Part shown: positions 1-5,933 of the stretch, piece by piece
Layout: every line of letters begins with the position of its first letter
Position numbering within the stretch: the stretch's first letter is position 1
Assembly: GCA_002496425.1 (NCBI GenBank)
Contig: DAJS01000008.1
Location: 53,478-63,686, forward strand
Direction of reading: 5' to 3'
Source of the DNA: Acidilobaceae archaeon UBA162
GTDB taxonomy: Archaea; Thermoproteota; Thermoprotei_A; Sulfolobales; Acidilobaceae
Length of the DNA: 10,209 nucleotides
Position numbers and translations under genes: made by a program
The notes under the pieces: generated by a model
The model's input: the letters and a program-made list of their open reading frames with translations, nothing else
Databases searched by the model: none
Told to the model about the DNA's origin: nothing

Positions 1-21
1 AGGCTTGTCCTTTAACTTTTG

Positions 22-1899
22 TCATGTGTTGAACGGGGGCCTGTAGTTGGCCTTACGGGCCATGTACTCCTCGAGGTCCTTCTTGACTCTCTGGTATGTG
101 AAGTCAGAGATCCTGCCCTCAGCCTTAGCTTCTTCTATCACCTTGGCCGACTTCTCCTCTAGCCTGTCCATTATCGGTATCCTCACGCCCCTCTCTCTGG
201 CCGTCATGAGTGACCTGGGGTAACCGGCGTGGGCGTGACGCACTACCCCTATGCCTGGGTCGACTGTGAAGACCCTTAGCGCCTTCTCCTCGGCCAGCTG
301 GGTGCCATCAACCACCATGCCGAAACCGGCGTGTATCGCATAGCCTATGCCCACGCCGCCCCCGTGGTGGAAGCAGGTCCATGTGGCTCCGACGGCAGTG
401 TTAAGCGCGTAGTTGAGTATCGGCCAGTCCCCTATGGCATCGCTGCCATCTAACATCCCCTCGGTCTCGCGGTAGGGCGAGGCCACGGAGCCGCTGTCCA
501 GGTGGTCCCTGCCGAACCATATGGGGCCGCTGAGGTCGCCCCTCCTAACCATCTGGCTAACCACCTTGCCAAACAGGGCCCTCTCCCCGTAGCCTAGATA
601 CACTACCCTGGCAGGCAGGCCCTGGAACTTGACATACTTGTGGGCGTTGACTATCCACCTGGCCAGCCTCTGGTTCCTCCCGAAGAGCTCAAGAAGGACA
701 TCATCGAGCTTATAGATGTCGTTCGGGTCACCGACGAGACTAGTCCACCTGAAGGGCCCTCTGCCCTCCTCGAACAGCGGCCTCATGTACTCCATCTGGC
801 CAGGTATCTTGAAGGCGTTGGTGACTCCAGCGTCATAGGCCTGCTTCCTGAGGTTGTTCCCGTACTCGAAGGTGACTGCCCCCCTGGCCTGAAGCTCCAG
901 CATCAGGAGCACGTGGCGTTTCATGGTCTCCTTAGCCAAGGCTATGTACTTGTTAGGGTCCTGGGTCCTGAGCTGCTCAGCCTGCTCCACGCTGAGCCCC
1001 TGGGGCACGTAGCTGAGCGGGTCATGGGCTGGCGTTTGATCTGTCAGTATGTCAGGCACTATGTTCTCCTTCACTAGCCTCTCGAGGAGGTCGACAGCGT
1101 TTGCGAGGACCCCTATGCTGGTCGGCGTCCTGGACCTCCGGGCCTGCATAGCCATGTCTATGGCCTTGTCCATGTCATCTGTCCACGCGTCCAGGTAGCC
1201 TGTGTTAATCATTCTTTCTATCATGTGCCTGTCTACATCAGCTATTAGCGCCGTGCCGCCGAGCATCTTGATTGCCAGGGGCTGGGCACCACCCATGTTG
1301 CCAAGGCCAGCACTGACTACAAGTCTCCCCTCCAGGGAACCGCCGTAGTGCCTCTCGGCAGCAGCCCCTATGGTCTCGTACGTGCCCTGGAGTATGCCCT
1401 GGGTTCCTATATAGGCCCAGCAGCCCGCAGTCATCTGGTGGAAGCTTATGAGCCCCCTCTTCTCCAGCTCCCAAAAGTAGCTCCAATCGGCCCACTTAGG
1501 CACAAGCATGGCATTGCTCATGACGACTCTCGGGGCCCTGAGGTCAGTCTTGAAAGCTGCCACAGGCTGGCCGCTCTGGATCACCATGGTGTCGTCAGAC
1601 TCCATTGTGAGCAGCGTGTTGACTATGGCCTCGAAGTCCTCCCAGCTCCTTGCAGCCTTGCCTGTCCCGCCGTAGACTATGAGGTTCTTGGGGTCCTTGG
1701 CAACGCCTGGGTCAAGGACATGGAAGAGCATCCTCAGCACGCCTTCTACCTGCCAGTCCTTGCTGCGCACATGCAGTTCATCACCCTTGATTACATGCAC
1801 GGTCCTGGTCTCTGGGTCATAATAGCCCTCAGAGATTAGCTCCTCAATAGGAAGACCCCTGTACTTCTGTGGGACGGTCAAGGTCCAGCTCTCCAACAA
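22..1899 (-). CDS. hutU: Urocanate hydratase (urocanase)
   Basis: Converts urocanate to 4-imidazolone-5-propionate, step two of histidine degradation, in the cytoplasm with tightly bound NAD+. The 625-residue product shows the urocanase signatures: IVYGGTGKAAR (74-84), QMTAGCWAYIGTQGILQGTYE (from 155), the NAD-site GLGNMGGAQP (198-207), TDQTPAHDP (286-294), GRDHLDSGSVASP (463-475) and HHGGGVGIGYAIHAG (511-525). It is longer than the roughly 555-residue bacterial enzymes: about 25 extra residues at the N-terminus and a charged tail of about 48 after residue 577. The Cys of the bacterial ARICW motif is Val433 here. The start is a TTG; the ATG at 1914 is cut off by an in-frame TAA. No Shine-Dalgarno site precedes it, and a TATA box about 24 bp upstream suggests a leaderless transcript. 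The gene stands alone on its strand. Identity is certain; start is likely. Confidence 0.96.
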   Translation of the reverse strand: MLESWTLTVPQKYRGLPIEELISEGYYDPETRTVHVIKGDELHVRSKDWQVEGVLRMLFHVLDPGVAKDPKNLIVYGGTGKAARSWEDFEAIVNTLLTMESDDTMVIQSGQPVAAFKTDLRAPRVVMSNAMLVPKWADWSYFWELEKRGLISFHQMTAGCWAYIGTQGILQGTYETIGAAAERHYGGSLEGRLVVSAGLGNMGGAQPLAIKMLGGTALIADVDRHMIERMINTGYLDAWTDDMDKAIDMAMQARRSRTPTSIGVLANAVDLLERLVKENIVPDILTDQTPAHDPLSYVPQGLSVEQAEQLRTQDPNKYIALAKETMKRHVLLMLELQARGAVTFEYGNNLRKQAYDAGVTNAFKIPGQMEYMRPLFEEGRGPFRWTSLVGDPNDIYKLDDVLLELFGRNQRLARWIVNAHKYVKFQGLPARVVYLGYGERALFGKVVSQMVRRGDLSGPIWFGRDHLDSGSVASPYRETEGMLDGSDAIGDWPILNYALNTAVGATWTCFHHGGGVGIGYAIHAGFGMVVDGTQLAEEKALRVFTVDPGIGVVRHAHAGYPRSLMTARERGVRIPIMDRLEEKSAKVIEEAKAEGRISDFTYQRVKKDLEEYMARKANYRPPFNT

Positions 1900-1909
1900 C
1901 TGGAATTAG

Positions 1910-1935
1910 CTCATGGTATAAAAATATGGCATGAG
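1910..1935 (-). promoter_or_regulatory. hutU promoter with inverted-repeat flanks
   Basis: On the minus strand an AT-rich TATA element (ATATTTTTATA, 1927-1917) lies centred about 24 bp before the TTG start at 1899, the spacing expected if transcription starts at or next to the start codon. The TATA box is enclosed by a 6-bp inverted repeat, CTCATG (1910-1915) and CATGAG (1930-1935), spacer 14 bp. A factor bound there would block TBP, so a repressor operator is plausible. A related 26-bp element covers the hutH promoter. Promoter role is inferred from sequence only. Confidence 0.6.
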
Positions 1936-2015
1936 AAGGCAAACTTATGCTACGCGCGGCCTCCTTTTGTTGTACCCAAGGGCGTGGACATATGTTAATA
2001 CAATTGTTTGTTTCT

Positions 2016-2062
2016 AAATTTATAAAAGCTATCTATAAAGAGATCAGTAGAATAGTTTAAAA
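2016..2062 (+). promoter_or_regulatory. Promoter region of the small gene
   Basis: Three plus-strand TATA-like elements occur in this AT-rich stretch: TTTATAAAAG (2019-2028), TATAAAGA (2034-2041) and GTTTAAAA (2054-2061). The last is the best placed: with the usual 25-27 bp to the start site, transcription would begin near 2084, just ahead of the GAGGTGA ribosome binding site of the gene at 2101. The two upstream elements would give leaders of about 40-50 nt that include the inverted repeat at 2062-2075. Which one is used cannot be decided from sequence. Confidence 0.45.
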
Positions 2063-2075
2063 CTGTCAGAACAGT
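2062..2075. repeat. 14-bp inverted repeat, possible operator
   Basis: ACTGT-CAGA-ACAGT is a perfect 5-bp inverted repeat with a 4-bp spacer. It sits directly downstream of the TTTAAAA element and before the expected transcription start of the small gene, a position where archaeal repressors often bind. As RNA it could also form a small hairpin if an upstream TATA box is used. Five-bp arms can occur by chance, so the call is tentative. Confidence 0.3.
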
Positions 2076-2086
2076 AGTATAGGTCA

Positions 2087-2093
2087 GAGGTGA
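2087..2093 (+). promoter_or_regulatory. Strong Shine-Dalgarno site of the small gene
   Basis: GAGGTGA is a seven-base perfect complement to the UCACCUC near the 3' end of archaeal 16S rRNA, and it ends 7 nt before the ATG at 2101, an ideal spacing. It is the strongest such site in the window and is the main reason to call the small ORF a real gene. Confidence 0.75.
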
Positions 2094-2100
2094 AGGAGAT

Positions 2101-2232
2101 ATGGCATATGGAGTCCCACAGAAGGCCAAGAGAGGTGACATGGCCTATAGGACGCTAGCTGAGGCCTACATTGACATGGTGTGCGGCAAGGCAGGCTTCA
2201 CGCCTTGCATAATGATGGCAAGAGTTGTATGA
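2101..2232 (+). CDS. Small basic protein of unknown function, 43 residues
   Basis: I do not recognise this product. The ORF starts with ATG and ends with TGA, encoding 43 residues (about 4.8 kDa) beginning MAYGVPQKAKRGDMAYRTL and ending TPCIMMARVV. It has six Lys/Arg against three Asp/Glu, a basic stretch at K8-R11, two cysteines (C28, C36) and no signal peptide or clear membrane segment. Support for a real gene is the GAGGTGA ribosome binding site 7 nt before the ATG, TATA elements upstream, and a T6 tract right after the stop. It lies alone between divergent hutU and hutG, so it could be an independent gene, a leader peptide, or a small regulator of the pathway; none of these roles is shown by the sequence. 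A non-coding RNA is a less likely alternative given the Shine-Dalgarno site. Confidence 0.6.
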   Translation: MAYGVPQKAKRGDMAYRTLAEAYIDMVCGKAGFTPCIMMARVV

Positions 2233-2238
2233 TTTTTT
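2233..2238 (+). terminator. Oligo-T terminator after the small gene
   Basis: TTTTTT follows the TGA stop (2230-2232) without a gap. Runs of T in the non-template strand are enough for archaeal RNA polymerase to terminate. It would separate the small gene from hutG, whose TATA element starts about 15 bp further on. Confidence 0.5.
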
Positions 2239-2251
2239 GGAGCCATAATCC

Positions 2252-2261
2252 CTTTAATTAT
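2252..2261 (+). promoter_or_regulatory. hutG TATA box
   Basis: CTTTAATTAT lies about 34 bp before the TTG at 2291, nearly the same distance as the TATA box of hutH from its GTG (about 36 bp). Transcription would start near 2282, leaving a leader of about 10 nt. The element overlaps the other possible TTG start at 2261, which argues against that start. It is flanked by ATAAT (2245-2249) and ATTAT (2257-2261), a weak inverted repeat. Confidence 0.5.
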
Positions 2262-2290
2262 TGCACTGCTTTGCTGTCCTAGGGCAGCGC

Positions 2291-3214
2291 TTGTCTGAGT
2301 ACTTAGAGAGGCCGCAGGCCAGGCTCCTCAGGGACAAGGGCGACGTCAGGTTAAGGGATCTGAGGCCACTAGTACCACTGGTAGGGATCCCGTGGGACTG
2401 GTCAACGGCGGGGAGGCCTGGGGCCCGCTTTGCGCCTGCTACGATAAGGTCTGAGCTATACCAGCTCTCTACGCTCTCAGAGGTTTTGGGCCAGCTGGAG
2501 CAGGGGCTTGACGACCTGGGCGATGTAAGGGTTGTAGGCTCTGATCCGCTCAGGACCGGGGAGAGAGTCAAGGCCGTAGCCTCCTACGCCCTTGACCTTG
2601 CGACCTCAAGGGGCGTCCCCGCGGTGTTCCTTGGTGGCGACCACGCAATAACTGGCTGGATCTCTCTAATCGCTGCTAGGCACGGCGTTAAACTATTAGT
2701 GCTTGATGCGCACTATGATCTAAGGTCCCTGGAGGAGGGAGTGACCAGCGGCTCCTGGCTCGCAGAGCTAAAGTCCAGGCTCAGGGACCTTGAAGTTCTG
2801 GTCGTTGGGGTCTCAGAGTATGTCAACCCCCCTTACGCGCCATCCAGGGCTAAGGAGCTCGGGGTACAGACTGTCAGCAGGGTTGAGCTACTTGACGACC
2901 CCGAGGGCTCTCTGGCTAGGGTCAGGCGCTTCGCCGAGAGGTCCAAGCTGTACGTGAGTATAGACATGGATCACTTGGACCAGGCCTTCGCCCCTGGCGT
3001 TAACTCCCCCAACGCCCTAGGTATGACGCCTTACGAGAGCCTTAAGGTGCTGAGGGAGGCTGTCAGGGCCTCGTCAAGGCTAGTAGCTGTCGATGTGACC
3101 GAGGTAGTGCCGCAGCTTGATCCCCAGGGCCTTACTGCCAGGCTCGCGGCCAAGCTGGTCCTTGAGTCTGTGCATCTAGACCTCTCAAGGAGCCTCAGCC
3201 CAGCTGGGACCTGA
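2291..3214 (+). CDS. hutG: Arginase-fold ureohydrolase, probable formimidoylglutamase
   Basis: Manganese-dependent hydrolase of the arginase/agmatinase superfamily. All six expected metal ligands are visible: H118 in GGDHA, D139/H141/D143 in DAHYD, and D225/D227 in SIDMDHLD; the family motif GIPWDWSTAGRPGARFAP is near residue 32 and VDVTEVVPQLDPQGLTAR near 267. Motifs alone do not separate arginase, agmatinase and formiminoglutamase; the position between hutU and hutHI makes hydrolysis of N-formimino-L-glutamate to glutamate and formamide the best guess. The product is 307 residues from TTG 2291, within family range. An in-frame TTG at 2261 would add ten residues but lies inside the TATA box. 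The last 20 bp overlap the 3' end of hutI on the opposite strand. Family certain, substrate inferred. Confidence 0.85.
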   Translation: MSEYLERPQARLLRDKGDVRLRDLRPLVPLVGIPWDWSTAGRPGARFAPATIRSELYQLSTLSEVLGQLEQGLDDLGDVRVVGSDPLRTGERVKAVASYALDLATSRGVPAVFLGGDHAITGWISLIAARHGVKLLVLDAHYDLRSLEEGVTSGSWLAELKSRLRDLEVLVVGVSEYVNPPYAPSRAKELGVQTVSRVELLDDPEGSLARVRRFAERSKLYVSIDMDHLDQAFAPGVNSPNALGMTPYESLKVLREAVRASSRLVAVDVTEVVPQLDPQGLTARLAAKLVLESVHLDLSRSLSPAGT

Positions 3215-4442
3215 CAAGGGCTCCATCCTTGATCACTGCCATTGTCCTGTCGTGACCCCACTCGTAGCCCAGCTCTGAGACCCTCTCGAGATCCCATATT
3301 ACTAGGTCAGCCCTGGCGCCCGGCGCCACCAGTCCCCTGTCCCTAAGCCTCAGGCTGTAGGCGGAGTTTACTGTGGCGGCCGCGATAGCCTCGTAGGGAG
3401 TAAGGCCGTAGATGTATATTGCCAGGTCAATAGCTGTCTGCATGGATGGCATAAGTGAGTTGGCACTGAAGTCCGTGCCAAGCCCTATAGGGACTCCGAG
3501 CCTCCTCAGCTCATCCACAGGGGGCCTTGAGCTTGAGAAGGTGGCCAGGTAGCTAGCTGGAAGCAGGCCCGCCACGGCCCCTGCAGCCTTGACGTCAGCT
3601 GCTGAGCTGGCGTTGGAGGCCTCTAGGTGGTCGACGGAGGAGACGCCGAGCTCAGCGGCCACCTTAGTGCAGCCTATCCTGGCCAGCTGGTCAGCGTGCA
3701 TTCTGAGCCCTAGGCCTGCGGCCTTGGCAGCGGAGAGTATGAGCCTGGTCTCGTCAGGGGTGAAGGCACCCTTGTCGCAGAAAACGTCTACGAATAGAGC
3801 CTTGCCCACGGCCTTTGGGACCAGTTCGTTCGCAAATGCCCTCACGTACTCGCGCCTTCTGGCTACTTCATCTCTCACCTCAGCGGGCGGCACGTGGGCC
3901 AGGAGCGTCGGGACCAGGGTGGTCCTGGTCATGCTTGAGGCCTTAAGGATGACATCAAGCTGCCTCAGCTCCTCGCCAAGCTCAAGACCGTAACCGGTCT
4001 TGACCTCGACGGCTGTGGTCCCCGTGTACAGCATGGCCTCAAGTCTCCTGACCAAAATGGCCGCGAGTTCATTAGAGCTCCTCTTCCTGGTCTCCGTCAC
4101 AGTCCTATAGATACCTCCTCCTCTTTCCAGTATCAACGAGTAGGGGACGCCTCTGAGTCTCTCCACGAGTTCATCATCCCTTGAACCAGCGAAGAGGGCA
4201 TGTGTGTGCATGTCGACTAGGCCAGGCGTGAGCAGGCGCCCACTGGCATCAAGCTCTGCCCTGGCCCTGTAGGTGCCCCTTACAACGCCCCTCTGGCCCA
4301 CATAGACTATAGTGCCATCCCTTATCGCAACCTCTACATCCTTCCTGACTAGGCCAAGAGCCTGAGACTCGGAGACCACAGGAGCCGAGGAGGGAACAAA
4401 GGCCTCGCCAACGTTATATATTACTAGGTCCGCCTCAGGCAT
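3195..4442 (-). CDS. hutI: Imidazolonepropionase
   Basis: Amidohydrolase that opens the ring of 4-imidazolone-5-propionate to give N-formimino-L-glutamate, step three of histidine degradation. Numbered from the upstream GTG (4445), the 416-residue protein has the metal HxH in PGLVDMHTHALFAG (H80, H82), the ERGGGIYRTV loop (107-116), EVKTGYGLE (147-155), LLAHVPP (181-187), the RMHADQ histidine H250, VDHLEAS H273 and the distal metal Asp325 in GLGTDFS. Length and motif order match bacterial HutI. The junction with hutH reads GTGATG: the hutH TGA overlaps an ATG (4442) and a GTG (4445), so translation is very probably coupled; I take the ATG. Its stop lies inside hutG on the other strand (20-bp overlap). 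Cytoplasmic; co-transcribed with hutH. Confidence 0.95.
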   Translation of the reverse strand: MPEADLVIYNVGEAFVPSSAPVVSESQALGLVRKDVEVAIRDGTIVYVGQRGVVRGTYRARAELDASGRLLTPGLVDMHTHALFAGSRDDELVERLRGVPYSLILERGGGIYRTVTETRKRSSNELAAILVRRLEAMLYTGTTAVEVKTGYGLELGEELRQLDVILKASSMTRTTLVPTLLAHVPPAEVRDEVARRREYVRAFANELVPKAVGKALFVDVFCDKGAFTPDETRLILSAAKAAGLGLRMHADQLARIGCTKVAAELGVSSVDHLEASNASSAADVKAAGAVAGLLPASYLATFSSSRPPVDELRRLGVPIGLGTDFSANSLMPSMQTAIDLAIYIYGLTPYEAIAAATVNSAYSLRLRDRGLVAPGARADLVIWDLERVSELGYEWGHDRTMAVIKDGALVRSQLG

Positions 4443-5857
4443 CACGTGCCACCGGCAGCCCTCAACAGGCCCTCGAGGCCCTGGGCAACCTTAGCTAAGA
4501 CCTCACTGAGGGCAGACTCCACGGCCTGCCTTGGATCCTCAAGTGCCTCGCCCCTTGAGGCCCTTTCGGCCTGCCTGGCGAGGGAAAGCTCGATAGCTAT
4601 GAGCCTTGCCAGGAAGCCATCAGCCCTTATTAGCTCGAGGCCCGCTACAGGGGCCATGGACACCACGTCCTCCTGCAGCCCACTGGTCGGCAGCGAGCTG
4701 ACGCCGAGCACGTGGGCTGCCTCCCTGATAGATGATGTTAGTGAGGCAGCTGCGTACTGGTAAATCATTGCCCCCACGGCGCTGTCCCCTGCCCTCAGGA
4801 ACTCAGGCAGCCCAGTAGTGGCCGAGCTGAGCAGGTGGGCAGCGCGGCGCTCAATGGAGTTGGCCACATGAGCTATCGCTACCTTGGCAGCATCTGCGGC
4901 TACTGAGGCATAGGCGGCGTGGAAGTTGCAGGCATGGATAACCTGTCCGCTGTAGACGAACGGGTTCTCACTGCCACCCGAGGCCTCCGTCTCAACTATG
5001 TCCTTGGAGAACTCGAGGAGCTCCAGGGCAGCGCCATAGATTATCGGCACGCACCTTATGCTATAGGGGTCCTGCATTCTTGGCGTCCTCTCACACTTAG
5101 CATTAAGAGCCTTGAGGACCTCCGAGATCCCCCTGTGGCCCTTCACGGCCGCCACGGCCTCGGAGAAGTGCTGTGGGTTACAGCCGGTTACCCTAAGGGT
5201 CTCGCCCACAGTCCTCAGGGACTCGTTGATAAGCCTGAGGGCCAGGCATATGCCTAGGGAGGCTATGGCCACGCTCCACGCATCGCTGTTTATAATGGCC
5301 AGGGCCTCGCCTGGTTCAAGCTCCATGGGTTCTATGCCGGCCTCCCTTAGTGCACTCGAGCAGGTGGTCCTACTGCCCCTGAGTAGCGCCTCGCCCTCAC
5401 CATAGTAGAGGCACCTGGCTATCCTCGCCAGGGGCTCCAGGTCCCCGCTGGCCCCCACGCTCCCGTGGAGCGGCACTGCTGGGACTATGTCGAAGCTTAG
5501 GGCCTCGGCGAGCCTCTGGGCAACCTCAGGCCTCACGGGAGCCACGCCTCTGCTCAGCTGCGAGAGTCTGACAAATATCGTAGCCCTCACCAGCTCCCTT
5601 GGGGCCTCCGGGCCTACAGCCAAGTCATGCTCTATCAGTATCTTATGCTCCCTCTCAGCTCCAGGTGCCTGTTCAACATCAATGAGGCCCCCGAGGCCTG
5701 TCGAGTATCCATATACCTTCCCTGACAACGCCGCGTTGAGGTATGCCCTACGCGCCTCCTGAAGGGACTTAAGGGAGGCCTCGCACAGCGAGGCGCCCTC
5801 GCCCGCGGCAGCAGAGCATATGGAGTCCAGGCTGATCCTAGAGCCACAGAGCTCCAC
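4442..5857 (-). CDS. hutH: Histidine ammonia-lyase
   Basis: Removes ammonia from L-histidine to give urocanate, the entry step of the pathway. The 471-residue protein carries the Ala-Ser-Gly triad that cyclises to the MIO prosthetic group (A136-S137-G138 in HGSVGASGDLEPLA). It also has catalytic Tyr49 in YGYSTGLG, H77 of IEHDLAVG, Asn190, Tyr265 and Arg268 in QDPYSIRC, and Glu396 in LQEDVVSM. Two usual motifs are altered: the NGT after Ala-Leu-x-Asn is NSD (190-192), and SGGNFH is HACNFH (308-313). It is about 40 residues shorter than typical bacterial HutH. Context with hutI and hutU favours histidine over tyrosine or phenylalanine as substrate. The start is GTG, preceded by AGGGGAG (5868-5862) 4 nt upstream. 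It leads the hutH-hutI operon from its own promoter downstream of lysS. Confidence 0.93.
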   Translation of the reverse strand: MELCGSRISLDSICSAAAGEGASLCEASLKSLQEARRAYLNAALSGKVYGYSTGLGGLIDVEQAPGAEREHKILIEHDLAVGPEAPRELVRATIFVRLSQLSRGVAPVRPEVAQRLAEALSFDIVPAVPLHGSVGASGDLEPLARIARCLYYGEGEALLRGSRTTCSSALREAGIEPMELEPGEALAIINSDAWSVAIASLGICLALRLINESLRTVGETLRVTGCNPQHFSEAVAAVKGHRGISEVLKALNAKCERTPRMQDPYSIRCVPIIYGAALELLEFSKDIVETEASGGSENPFVYSGQVIHACNFHAAYASVAADAAKVAIAHVANSIERRAAHLLSSATTGLPEFLRAGDSAVGAMIYQYAAASLTSSIREAAHVLGVSSLPTSGLQEDVVSMAPVAGLELIRADGFLARLIAIELSLARQAERASRGEALEDPRQAVESALSEVLAKVAQGLEGLLRAAGGT

Positions 5858-5883
5858 TGTGCTCCCCTGCCGGGACCAAGGTC

Positions 5884-5909
5884 CTCAGGATAATTAATTG
5901 GGCAATGAG
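5884..5909 (-). promoter_or_regulatory. hutHI promoter with CTCA/TGAG flanks
   Basis: In the 57-bp gap after lysS a minus-strand TATA element (AATTAATTAT, 5898-5889) is centred about 36 bp before the hutH GTG. Transcription would start near 5867, at the AGGGGAG ribosome binding site. The TATA box is bounded by CTCA (5884-5887) and TGAG (5906-5909). The whole 26-bp element has the same length and ends as the one over the hutU promoter, with 16 of 26 positions equal on my reading. A shared operator for a histidine-responsive factor is inferred. Confidence 0.55.
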
Positions 5910-5933
5910 ATCTGTTAAGGAGATCTATTAAGG
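5908..5933. repeat. Tandem 13-bp direct repeat at the lysS 3' end
   Basis: AGATCTGTTAAGG (5908-5920) is followed directly by AGATCTATTAAGG (5921-5933), 12 of 13 bases equal. On the minus strand the first-read copy encodes the end of lysS and the second contains its TAA stop. Because 13 is not a multiple of three, the copies are read in different frames. It looks like a recent slippage duplication that extended the protein by a few residues and touches the edge of the hutH promoter. Confidence 0.6.

Noticed and set aside
640..1839. Open frames on the plus strand opposite hutU (640-1077, 1348-1839)
   Set aside because: They lie fully inside a certain gene, show no protein family features, and arise from low stop density in high-GC DNA.
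1912..1914. ATG as an upstream start of hutU
   Set aside because: In frame, but a TAA follows two codons later (1908-1906).
2096..2232. C/D box sRNA or other RNA gene in the hutU-hutG spacer
   Set aside because: An isolated TGATGG and CTGA occur, but in the wrong order and distance for a C/D RNA; a protein start with a perfect Shine-Dalgarno site explains the stretch better.
2261..2290. TTG at 2261 as the hutG start
   Set aside because: It overlaps the best TATA box; TTG 2291 has the same promoter-to-start spacing as hutH and keeps all conserved sequence.
2254..2571. Minus-strand open frame opposite the start of hutG
   Set aside because: Low-complexity Ser/Thr/Leu-rich translation typical of an antisense shadow of a real gene.
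3589..3993. Plus-strand open frame opposite hutI
   Set aside because: Ser/Ala/Leu-rich antisense translation without domains; hutI explains the region.
4446..5762. Several plus-strand open frames opposite hutH (4446-4763, 4919-5257, 5112-5405, 5487-5762)
   Set aside because: All are within hutH, overlap each other and have no recognisable content.
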